In this document: positions 1 through 6,271 of the stretch, in pieces
Position numbering within the stretch: the stretch's first letter is position 1
Layout: every line of letters begins with the position of its first letter
Source: Nitrospirota bacterium
Lineage (GTDB): Bacteria > Nitrospirota > Nitrospiria > Nitrospirales > UBA8639
DNA: 10,770 nt
Assembly (NCBI GenBank): GCA_029865515.1
Contig: JAOUGQ010000092.1
Span: 1-10,770 of the forward strand
Direction of reading: 5' to 3'
Program-made: the position numbers and the translations under genes
The notes under the pieces: model-generated
The model's input: only the letters and a program-made list of their open reading frames with translations
Told to the model about the DNA's origin: nothing
Database searches by the model: none

Positions 1-84
1 GCTGGCTAAAGAGCCCGGAAAAGTACCAAAAGAAAATGCCAGAACCGTGACCAATAGGAAAAATTTGTCCTTCATTTCTCTCAA
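1..84 (-). CDS. 5' end of an exported protein (signal peptide only; gene runs off the left edge)
   Basis: Only the first 28 codons are in the window, so the product cannot be named. The N-terminus has a short charged start (MREMKDK), then a hydrophobic core (FFLLVTVLAF) and small residues ending in GSLAS. This is a textbook Sec signal peptide, so the mature protein should be periplasmic, outer-membrane or secreted. I chose the TTG at 84 because a GGAGG at 96-92 lies 7 bases upstream. An ATG at 75 in the same frame is the alternative, but GGAGG would then be 16 bases away. A perfect TATAAT lies at 135-130 and could drive it. Confidence 0.6.
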   Translation of the reverse strand, partial: MREMKDKFFLLVTVLAFSFGTFPGSLAS

Positions 85-129
85 TTACCTGCCTCCTTTG
101 TTTTATGGGACGATTAATTCCAAACTCTA

Positions 130-135
130 ATTATA
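130..135 (-). promoter_or_regulatory. Candidate -10 element for the exported-protein gene
   Basis: A perfect TATAAT on the minus strand, 46 bases upstream of the TTG start at 84. No convincing -35 hexamer is found at 16-18 bases spacing. If it is a promoter, it is weak or activator-dependent. Confidence 0.35.
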
Positions 136-474
136 CTACGTCAAGCTCAATGCTCGCCAGAGATGGTCCCTCCCAATGAGGAGTGGGCAGCCCCCATGTT
201 GGAGCCCCTCTCTCTTCCCGCTGGAAAAGGTGAGCCACACCTTCTGGCTCTGGACCGGCCTTCGAATCTTATTTCTTGCCGCCATCACCACAGCTTTAAT
301 CTTCACTCTCAGTCCTGGATGTCCCTTCACCAAAACCTTAATTATGCCATATTCTCATGTAATGTCATTCACTATTTCCTCTCCTGTGATCAACGGAGCC
401 GACCATGTGGCTCACCGGCGGCTTTAAGTTGTCCGATGAAGACAATTGTTCGATCTTGCCTGAAAGAAAAGATT
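136..474. other. Gene-poor stretch with no supported gene
   Basis: Open frames on both strands here (the longest on the plus strand from 163) have no good ribosome binding site and no recognisable protein motif. They overlap each other in several frames. I see no RNA gene or clear terminator. It may hold upstream control sequence for the exported protein at the left edge. Confidence 0.5.
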
Positions 475-477
475 AAA

Positions 478-698
478 AGGCTGTTGAAACCCCATTTTTT
501 TTCGCCAGGCTGGCCCTGCTACAACCTTTCACGGTTTCCCATCGGGAGATGACAGAAGGTTCAAGGAGGCACGTCCAGCAGGGCCGCAGGCGCTTTGGTG
601 GGTTGAGCGTATGAGGCTTTAGGTGAGCACAACAAAGAGCCGGAACACGGCTAGCGGACCCTTCGGCAAGACGCAGGACAGGCTTTTTTAACATTCCT
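478..698. repeat. Degenerate interspersed-repeat-like element with imperfect terminal inverted ends
   Basis: The left end AGGCTGTTGAAA (478-489) and the right end TTTTAACATTCCT (686-698) are imperfect inverted copies. Inside, an extended hairpin pairs 503-520 (CGCCAGGCTGGCCCTGCT) with 577-592 (AGCAGGGCCGCAGGCG), with smaller nested complementary pieces such as ACAACCTT/AAGGTTC. A second short stem lies at 638-642/648-652. The 'GGCTGTTGAA ... ccagcagggccgc ... TTTTTaaca' arrangement resembles short non-coding palindromic repeats that I recall as scattered in some environmental bacterial genomes. That identification is from memory and unverified. It abuts the stop codon (702-700) of the transporter gene and may also shape the 3' end of that transcript. 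Confidence 0.4.
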
Positions 699-699
699 G

Positions 700-1230
700 T
701 CAGAGTCCTTTTTTTTCGAACCAACGGAACAGGAGGATTATTCCTACCCAGAACATTGGAATGATGACCCATGCTGAAATCCCCAGGGTTTCCGGCACTC
801 CAATCTTGCCGAAATCTTTCCACGCCAGAACCGTTGTTTGGAAGAAGGGATAGAGTTCCGCATAAAGGGCGGCTCCCATCAGCATTCCCACAACAGCGAA
901 AACCGCATGCCATCGCCCTTCGCCCAACGCACCGATCGACGTACCGGGGCAATACCCCATCACCGCCCACCCGGCTCCGAATAAAGCGCCTCCAAGCACC
1001 ACGGCACCGAGATTCATCGGCTTATGGCGAAGGGCGGCCATCCCGGAATCCGTCAGCAGGGTTATTCCGACCATGCCGACGAGAATCGCAGACAGCATAA
1101 ACTTCAAGATCGTCATATCCTTCAGCAGCATGGCGCCCACTTGTCTTTCAAAGCGCAACACGCGACCTTTCTGTAAGAGAAATCCAAACAGTATACCTGT
1201 CATGAGTCCCAGCCCCTGATCGATACTCAT
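700..1230 (-). CDS. YeeE/YedE-family half-size sulfur transporter, second subunit
   Basis: Small integral membrane protein of 176 residues, very hydrophobic, with about four to five membrane helices. It carries the family's cysteine motif near residues 92-97 (GYCPGT, Cys94) followed by a glycine-rich helix. YeeE/YedE proteins import thiosulfate or related sulfur species, passing the substrate along conserved membrane cysteines. In full-length members both halves are fused; here each half has its own gene. The start at 1230 is supported by AGGAGG five to six bases upstream and by an ATGA overlap with the stop of the preceding gene, which implies translational coupling. The open frame continues far upstream of this start, but that part overlaps the partner gene in another frame and is not protein-like. 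The substrate cannot be told from sequence. Confidence 0.85.
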   Translation of the reverse strand: MSIDQGLGLMTGILFGFLLQKGRVLRFERQVGAMLLKDMTILKFMLSAILVGMVGITLLTDSGMAALRHKPMNLGAVVLGGALFGAGWAVMGYCPGTSIGALGEGRWHAVFAVVGMLMGAALYAELYPFFQTTVLAWKDFGKIGVPETLGISAWVIIPMFWVGIILLFRWFEKKGL

Positions 1231-1775
1231 GATGCCCTCCTTCCATAGACGAGAACGGCAACCAACACCCCGACTCCGAAGAACATGGTCATGGCGCTCA
1301 ATCCGCTGACCGAGAGCTGCATTATTCCGCTCAGGCCATGTCCGGATGGACAGCCGTCTGCCATTCGCACGCCGATCATGGCAATCATGCCTCCCAGGAT
1401 GGCTCCCATCGCCCGTTTTGTGAGAGAGGGACCAAAGCGCTGTTCCCATACCGGTGGAAGACGTTCCAGCTTGAAGCTTCGATCGGTCACTGAGGAGATC
1501 AGCGCCCCAAAGAAGATGCCGAGAACCAACATGAATTGCCAATCAACGCGGACCTTCTCCTTGGTAAAGTACTCATTGGCTGTGACATGCTCCGGAACCA
1601 CCGTGCGTTCAAGCATGCCTGCCGCACGCACGAAAGTCGTCGACGCGCCCAAGTAGTTGGTTGCCCCCATCCACTCGGTGGTCGCATACACCGAAGCAAT
1701 GGCCAGAAGGCCGACTAAAGATCCAGCGAGATAAGGACTCCAACCACCATCCTCTGTTTTCCACTTCATATGCAT
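1227..1775 (-). CDS. YeeE/YedE-family half-size sulfur transporter, first subunit
   Basis: Membrane protein of 182 residues with hydrophobic segments around residues 14-33, 79-96, 122-139 and 148-177. The conserved motif DGCPSGHG (Cys142) lies in the C-terminal half and is the signature cysteine of the YeeE/YedE sulfur-transport family. It pairs with the downstream half-transporter, sharing an ATGA overlap. Together they resemble the PmpA/PmpB type of split transporter. Three in-frame ATGs lie at 1781, 1775 and 1769. I prefer 1775 because GGAGG sits 8 bases upstream; 1781 leaves only 2 bases of spacing. A likely role is uptake of thiosulfate or another reduced sulfur compound for assimilation or sulfur trafficking. 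No adjacent sulfurtransferase or rhodanese is visible in the window to narrow this. Confidence 0.85.
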   Translation of the reverse strand: MHMKWKTEDGGWSPYLAGSLVGLLAIASVYATTEWMGATNYLGASTTFVRAAGMLERTVVPEHVTANEYFTKEKVRVDWQFMLVLGIFFGALISSVTDRSFKLERLPPVWEQRFGPSLTKRAMGAILGGMIAMIGVRMADGCPSGHGLSGIMQLSVSGLSAMTMFFGVGVLVAVLVYGRRAS

Positions 1776-2200
1776 GGCCATTTCCTCCTTCTATTCCCGA
1801 TCATCGGTGTCAATCTAAACTAGTTCGAGGCTGAGTTGGAAGTGGTCTTCCCCCGTCTTTACGGACGAAATATTCAGCTGTGGAGGCTTTCTTACCAGCC
1901 TCACCGGCAGACCCTAAGCAGATGCACGATCACCTGTCTCAGGTAGATACAGCATGAACATCTGGTGAACCCTTCATCCTCTTTCCTCAAGGATACGCAG
2001 TCTCAGAATGTCAAAATTTGGATTCTTCCCAATTTTAGGGATTGAAAAACAGCCAACCAAGCTGAGATTATTACCTTCTCTTCATAAAAGATGATGGATG
2101 AATTTTTTGGCAATCTTGTTGAAGAACGCAAAGTGTCCCTAGCCGAGGGGTAGGCTATTTTTAATAACGGTATTTCACAGGGGGGAGGAAATTACGGCCT
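1776..2200. other. Divergent intergenic region with small hairpins, no gene
   Basis: This ~425-base stretch separates the minus-strand transporter pair from the plus-strand small secreted protein and should hold both promoters. I see no long open frame. It contains a short palindrome CCGATCATCGG (1797-1807) close to the transporter start, and hairpins GAGGCT/AGCCTC (1883-1888/1897-1902) and ACCTG/CAGGT (1932-1936/1940-1944). A TAGCC/GGCTA stem around 2140-2157 is followed by a T-run. No promoter matches both -35 and -10 consensus well. Confidence 0.5.
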
Positions 2201-2602
2201 ATGCGTAATAATTACAACACTACACTACTGTTTCTGGCACTGGCTTTCTCGAGCTTTATTATTGTCCCAAGCGTGGGTTCTGCGGCAGAACAAGCAGGAG
2301 CCAATATTGATCCCTCAAGCATGAGCCCTGCCATCCATAAGGCGGGATCAAGTATTGAGCCAACCTTCACCTCGGGTCCTACGGTGCAAAAGGGAAAGGA
2401 CAAAACCAAGAAAAAACCAAAGCCGGTCGGAACACGGAGCTGCTCAGAGATTGAAAAGCCTTGTGGAACACCGGGGGAGGGGCGGTTTTGCGCATGCAAA
2501 GAAGGAGGCGCCGAAAAAACCGTGATATGCGGCTGCAAGGGAGGAGGCGGAACTACAACCAGTCCCACGAATCCGCCACGGACACAAGGAAGCACCTTTT
2601 AA
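2201..2602 (+). CDS. Small secreted cysteine-rich protein of unknown function
   Basis: I do not recognise this 133-residue protein. Residues 1-28 form a signal peptide with a hydrophobic core (LLFLALAFSSFIIV) and a likely cleavage after GSAA. The mature part starts with a Ser/Pro/Ile-rich segment, then a lysine-rich stretch (residues 64-74), then a compact region with six cysteines (81, 88, 97, 99, 110, 112). The cysteines include two CxC pairs (CAC and CGC), followed by a Gly/Thr/Pro-rich tail. There is no CxxCH heme motif. The cysteines could form three disulfides or bind a metal. The start has a GGGGAGG about 12 bases upstream, somewhat long but usable. It is the only clear plus-strand gene. 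A small hairpin overlaps its stop codon (2599-2622), and the strong terminator at 2705-2737 follows. Confidence 0.7.
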   Translation: MRNNYNTTLLFLALAFSSFIIVPSVGSAAEQAGANIDPSSMSPAIHKAGSSIEPTFTSGPTVQKGKDKTKKKPKPVGTRSCSEIEKPCGTPGEGRFCACKEGGAEKTVICGCKGGGGTTTSPTNPPRTQGSTF

Positions 2603-2704
2603 ACGCCTTTGAGGCAGTTTAAAAACCAGCTCTTCATAAATCATTAGGACGTGCAGCGTTTTGTAAGAATTGAACCAGATACCCGGCGAACCTGAAGTTG
2701 TCAG

Positions 2705-2737
2705 AAAAAAGGAGACAGTTCCGACTGTCTCCTTTTT
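2705..2737. terminator. Strong bidirectional intrinsic terminator
   Basis: A perfect 9-base stem (GGAGACAGT at 2711-2719, ACTGTCTCC at 2724-2732) with a TCCG loop, flanked by an A-run (2705-2710) and a T-run (2733-2737). The U-tract therefore exists on either strand. It lies between the converging small secreted protein gene and the universal stress protein gene and can serve both. Confidence 0.9.
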
Positions 2738-2859
2738 CTCTACCAAGGCTTTTCCCTCTGTTTATATCGATTAGTTTTTGCTGCTTGAATTTCAGGTGCA
2801 TCGTTACTTTCAGAAGAATGAGATCCACAAATTCCGGCTAAGCCCCCCTTCCTCTATCT

Positions 2860-3732
2860 TCAGCGAACAATCAGGACAGAACAGGGCGCATGCGTGAGAA
2901 TTTTTTGCGAGACGCTCCCGAGCAGAAACCGCTTGATCCCTTTCAATCCGCGAGCCCCCACCACAATCATTTGAACATTATGCTGTTTGGCTGATTCGAG
3001 GATGGCCAACGGAGGGTCGCCACATTTCCATTCAAATTCCACCTCATAGGGTCCTTTCTGAAACGGCTCAGCGACCTCACGCAAAAAGGTTTCCCCCTTA
3101 TTTTTGGCCGATGAAGCTTTGGGGGAAACAACTGAGGATTGAGCGACGGAGGCCAACAGACTGGAAGGAGGGGGGTCCCACACCATCTCAATCATCAGAT
3201 GCAGTGGTCCTTTAAATGGTAATTTTCCTAAAAATTGGGCAGCATGTTTTGAAGCATCCGATCCATCCACTGCCAGCAATATGCGATCAAGAACGGGCAC
3301 CGGTTTTTTACAGATCAACACCGAACATGGCGCATAGGTGGCGACTTTTTGCGAGACGCCCCCCAGAAGAAAGGTGGAGGACGGCGTCATACCCCGATGC
3401 CCGAGCAGAATTAAACCCACGTCATGTTCCTCAGCAGTTTGGATAATACTTTCCGCAGGATCCCCATTATCAGCGATTAATTGTATCTCGTGCACGGAAG
3501 AGAGCAATTCGTCACGCGTTTCATGGAGGATATGTTGGGAAAGACGGGCCACCTCCTGCCGATACCCCTCAAAGTCTTTTTCTGAACATTCCGAGGAAAG
3601 ATAGGCATGTTTCAAGGAAGGGACATCCACTACATAGAGAATGGATAGATGCACGAGTGCAGACAGATTTTTCACCATCTGCACGGCATGCTTGGAATGT
3701 GGAGATGCGTCGACGGCAAGAAGAATTTTCAT
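2860..3732 (-). CDS. Tandem-domain universal stress protein (UspA superfamily)
   Basis: Cytoplasmic protein of 290 residues made of two Usp domains (about 1-143 and 148-290), each starting with the characteristic ILLAVD strand and ending APCSVLI. Usp proteins bind ATP or related nucleotides and support survival under starvation, redox or other stress; partners are usually unknown. The second domain has a complete ATP-binding motif G-x2-G-x9-G-S (Gly259, Gly262, Gly272, Ser273). The first has the same spacing, but Gly125 replaces the final Ser/Thr, so its nucleotide binding may be altered. The start at 3732 is fixed by the conserved MKILLAVD beginning, yet no good Shine-Dalgarno precedes it. 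It lies 46 bases downstream of the FHA-protease gene and is probably co-transcribed with it. The terminator at 2705-2737 ends the unit. Confidence 0.92.
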   Translation of the reverse strand: MKILLAVDASPHSKHAVQMVKNLSALVHLSILYVVDVPSLKHAYLSSECSEKDFEGYRQEVARLSQHILHETRDELLSSVHEIQLIADNGDPAESIIQTAEEHDVGLILLGHRGMTPSSTFLLGGVSQKVATYAPCSVLICKKPVPVLDRILLAVDGSDASKHAAQFLGKLPFKGPLHLMIEMVWDPPPSSLLASVAQSSVVSPKASSAKNKGETFLREVAEPFQKGPYEVEFEWKCGDPPLAILESAKQHNVQMIVVGARGLKGIKRFLLGSVSQKILTHAPCSVLIVR

Positions 3733-3778
3733 GGCACTGGAACGATACCGGCTACGGATACTTCAGACTCAAATTAGT

Positions 3779-5422
3779 CTACAGTTTTCCAGATGGCGTT
3801 AAGCCCAACCGCTTCAACTGTTCTCTGATTACATGGATGGGCACTCCAAGGTTGATGCCGCCCATACCTCTTAGCCCGGAATGGTTGACGGCAATAACCA
3901 GGCCCTCACGGTTTAAGACCGCCCCTCCACTGCTGCCTTGGGAAGACCGCGCCTCGAAGGTCACGACATCTTTGGACACATCCGACACATGCCCATGGGT
4001 GGCGAGCGGCCGGATCAACCCCTCGGTGGCCAGTCTTTCAGGAAGGGCCACCGGATCCCCGCCAACCTGGCTGACGATCTGCTCACCGACGGTTCGCGAT
4101 AACCGACTCAGAATACTGTCAAGAGTCCCCGGGTAACTCATGATAATAACCGGTTCTCCAACGCGAATCGGATGATCGGCTGAAGCCAATGGGAGGGGGG
4201 GATGTCCTTTCGGTGGACGGGTGGTCCGGAGAATGGCAAAATCATTGTCCTGAGAAATCAACACCTCTTTCAATTCATAAAACTCTTTAGACCCTGGGAA
4301 AAAAATACGCAGGAATTCCACGGATGCCTCAAAACCCTTTTCCAAAATGGCTTTCACCGGCTCATAGGCTTCCCACATCCGCACCAAATGCCGGTTGGTC
4401 AACACGGTCCCCTTCTGATCAATGAGCAAACCGGTTCCCGAAAAAAAGATAATCACGACCGGCGTGCTCCCCTCAAGAGTCAGCAACGGCACTCCGTTTT
4501 CATCAAGTAAAGGTCCACGCTCTTGACTGTACTCCTGATAGCGAAGTGGACGCCCGGTTCCTTTTTCAACAATCCCATAGCCCCCCTGTAAAAATCCGAC
4601 CCCACCCTGAAATCGTTGAATCACTTCTTCCGCAAACCGCTGTTCACTTTCCAATTCGTTCAATTGCTTTTGAATCTCTCGGAGCTCTTCCTGAGACTGG
4701 CGTAGGGCCTGTCGATTTTCGAAGGCCGCTTTCAAATTGGCCTTCAATTCCTCCTGCTCCTGTTGCAGCTTGATCCTCACTTCACGTTCCAGGGCAACCC
4801 GTGATTCAAGTTCGTCTTGGCTCAGTCGCCCCGTTTCCACCTGACTGACCAGATCGGCGACTTTTTGCCTGGCGACCTCGGCAGCCTGGTACTCGTAATA
4901 CACACTCACACTCAAGATTCCAATCAAAAGAATGGGCAACAAGCCCAAGAGAAGAGCGACCATTTTTGCCGTCGGTGAACCATACCGGGCAATATCACTT
5001 ATCACGTGCCGCCCAAGATAAAACAGTGAGGTGTACGCCCGATGCGGAGTTCGGACCACAATATCCTGTGAATCCTCGACGATATAGCGCCAGGGCTTTC
5101 TCCCATCCGACTGATCAGGGAGCACCCGGAATCGTAACAGCGGGCCATGATCACCAAGTTGAATCAGATCGGCATCGTGCAAGGCCGCCTGCCCAGTCTG
5201 CCGATTATTGATAAAGAGGGCGTGCTGTCCGGTCAGATCACGAAGAATGGGAGAATGATCATGAAGAGCCAACTCGGCATGAGAGAGAGCGACTTGTCGA
5301 TCCCCTGTCGCATCGAATCGCACATCGCAGTCGTTTCCAGTCCCGAAACGGAGGGAGTCTGCATCAAAATATTGGGTTTGACCCCTTAGACTTCCAGTCA
5401 GATGATGCAACATGAATTTCAT
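3779..5422 (-). CDS. Membrane-anchored FHA-domain trypsin-like serine protease
   Basis: Predicted 547-residue membrane protein with four parts. Residues 1-100 look like an FHA phosphothreonine-binding domain (RFGTGNDCDVRF, LSHAEL at 46-51, FINNR at 70-74). Residues 153-175 form one hydrophobic helix after a basic segment, suggesting N-in topology. Residues 177-270 are a Glu/Gln/Arg-rich coiled coil. Residues 320-540 are a trypsin/DegP-like protease fold with an apparent catalytic triad: His345 (TNRHL), Asp394 (NDFAIL) and Ser498 (QGSSGGAV). No PDZ domain follows. The arrangement suggests cytoplasmic phospho-dependent sensing linked to a periplasmic protease; this is inference. The start at 5422 has AAGGTG 7 bases upstream; an in-frame ATG at 5413 is less likely. 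A TTGACA at 5523-5518 may mark its promoter. The universal stress protein follows in the same direction. Confidence 0.88.
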   Translation of the reverse strand: MKFMLHHLTGSLRGQTQYFDADSLRFGTGNDCDVRFDATGDRQVALSHAELALHDHSPILRDLTGQHALFINNRQTGQAALHDADLIQLGDHGPLLRFRVLPDQSDGRKPWRYIVEDSQDIVVRTPHRAYTSLFYLGRHVISDIARYGSPTAKMVALLLGLLPILLIGILSVSVYYEYQAAEVARQKVADLVSQVETGRLSQDELESRVALEREVRIKLQQEQEELKANLKAAFENRQALRQSQEELREIQKQLNELESEQRFAEEVIQRFQGGVGFLQGGYGIVEKGTGRPLRYQEYSQERGPLLDENGVPLLTLEGSTPVVIIFFSGTGLLIDQKGTVLTNRHLVRMWEAYEPVKAILEKGFEASVEFLRIFFPGSKEFYELKEVLISQDNDFAILRTTRPPKGHPPLPLASADHPIRVGEPVIIMSYPGTLDSILSRLSRTVGEQIVSQVGGDPVALPERLATEGLIRPLATHGHVSDVSKDVVTFEARSSQGSSGGAVLNREGLVIAVNHSGLRGMGGINLGVPIHVIREQLKRLGLTPSGKL

Positions 5423-5494
5423 GCCGATGCACCTTACCCCTTAGAAACTAAAGGATCAAGCAAAGAAAAAAGACCTTGTCCACCTTCCGATCGG

Positions 5495-5523
5495 ATAGCA
5501 GTTTGTCCGGTCCCTCCTGTCAA
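5495..5523 (-). promoter_or_regulatory. Candidate sigma70-type promoter for the FHA-protease gene
   Basis: A perfect -35 TTGACA (5523-5518) and a poor -10 TGCTAT (5500-5495) with 17 bases between, about 73 bases upstream of the start codon. A perfect 8-base palindrome CCGATCGG (5487-5494) adjoins the -10, where a repressor could bind. Confidence 0.4.
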
Positions 5524-5635
5524 CCAAAGTTTTTACAAATTCATAGAAAGCCCCACCACAGGAAACTTCTCTCTCCTGGGCCATCCATAACCGTGGAGAA
5601 TCCCCCGATAGTGCTCCGTGAAAGATCCAGGAGAA

Positions 5636-6016
5636 TCAAGGATTTGGGGGTTCACACACTTGATGGATGAAGGCGAGGAGTTCGGTGAAATTATACGGTT
5701 TCGAGAGAACCGCAGACACGCCCAGATCATGGGCCTGCTGTTCTAATTCCGGAGTGAGATTCCCGGAGTAAAGGATTAGGGGATGGGAAGAAAGATAGGA
5801 CCGCTGAGCGAGGTGTTGAATAAGTTCTATTCCGGTCATCACAGGCATTTGATTATCAGAAATCACGAGATCAAATGTGCGGCCTTGTTCAATGGCCGCC
5901 AATCCTTCTGCCCCATTTTCGGCTTCTTCAACATAATAGCCCTGCGTCTCAAGGAACAGCTTCAAGGCTCCCCTGGCTAACTGATGGTCATCGACAAGAA
6001 GGATACGTTTCTTCAC
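5636..6016 (-). CDS. Single-domain response regulator (CheY-like receiver)
   Basis: A 126-residue receiver domain with no output domain. It has the acidic pair Asp9/Asp10, phosphorylated Asp54 (ISDNQMP), the switch residue Ser84 and Lys106 (SKP), so all catalytic positions are intact. It should be phosphorylated by a histidine kinase and act through protein-protein contacts, for example in a phosphorelay or on a motility or enzyme target. No kinase gene is in the window. The start is GTG at 6016, with only a weak AGG about 10 bases upstream; an ATG at 6021 is out of frame. It sits 213 bases upstream of the FHA-protease gene, with a candidate promoter between, so a shared transcript is uncertain. 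Confidence 0.9.
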   Translation of the reverse strand: MKKRILLVDDHQLARGALKLFLETQGYYVEEAENGAEGLAAIEQGRTFDLVISDNQMPVMTGIELIQHLAQRSYLSSHPLILYSGNLTPELEQQAHDLGVSAVLSKPYNFTELLAFIHQVCEPPNP

Positions 6017-6045
6017 GACATTAACCTGTGTTCTCTCAGCCCTGA

Positions 6046-6074
6046 AGAGGTAAAAGGATTTCTTTTGGTGTCAA
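6046..6074 (-). promoter_or_regulatory. Possible promoter for the response regulator
   Basis: A perfect -35 TTGACA (6074-6069), but the hexamer 17 bases downstream (ACCTCT) matches the -10 poorly. It lies downstream of the hairpin at 6158-6135, so transcription from here would not need to pass it. A second candidate upstream of that hairpin is listed separately. Confidence 0.25.
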
Positions 6075-6134
6075 TTTTCATCGTGTTTCCCTTGCATTCT
6101 CCTTTTCCCCCGGCCATCATTCACACATCAACGG

Positions 6135-6158
6135 AAAAAGCCTCAATCTCCTATGAGG
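6135..6158 (-). terminator. Candidate terminator of the ornithine operon (or leader hairpin of the response regulator)
   Basis: On the minus strand, CCTCA (6158-6154) pairs with TGAGG (6145-6141) around an 8-base loop, followed by C then TTTTT. It lies 114 bases after the alr stop. The stem is short, so strength is uncertain. Confidence 0.45.
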
Positions 6159-6181
6159 GTGATTCCCTTACCAACACACTT

Positions 6182-6211
6182 ATTATAATTGTCGAGGTTA
6201 TCGTATGGAAA
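6182..6211 (-). promoter_or_regulatory. Candidate promoter upstream of the response regulator
   Basis: TTTCCA (6211-6206, four of six -35 bases), an 18-base spacer and a perfect TATAAT (6187-6182). Transcription would start near 6175, just before the hairpin at 6158-6135, leaving a leader of about 160 bases before the GTG at 6016. Confidence 0.4.
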
Positions 6212-6271
6212 CCCGCCGGGGAAATGAGGATTAGGGCCCCATTTACCTATTCACGGCCTGATTTCTCTATC

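Noticed and set aside
136..333. 65-codon minus-strand open frame upstream of the exported-protein gene
   Set aside because: Starts with TTG without a clear Shine-Dalgarno and shows no known motif; it also ends over the candidate -10 region. A real small protein is not excluded.
163..552. 129-codon plus-strand open frame
   Set aside because: No ribosome binding site, no recognisable motif, low-complexity composition, overlaps another open frame (176-427) and runs into the hairpin-rich repeat.
638..652. AGCCG/CGGCT hairpin after the second transporter gene, as an intrinsic terminator
   Set aside because: Stem of five pairs and only an interrupted T-run (CTTTGTT) on the minus strand; too weak to call.
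1867..1960. Short open reading on the minus strand (MLYLPETGDRASA) upstream of the transporter pair
   Set aside because: Only 13 codons before a stop and no ribosome binding site; it may be a decayed fragment but cannot be supported.
2108..2126. Sigma54-like TGGCA...TTG sequence
   Set aside because: The spacing to the second element does not give the required GC dinucleotide.
2140..2161. TAGCC/GGCTA hairpin with T-run upstream of the small secreted protein
   Set aside because: Only five pairs with an eight-base loop, and it lies in the leader region; could be chance.
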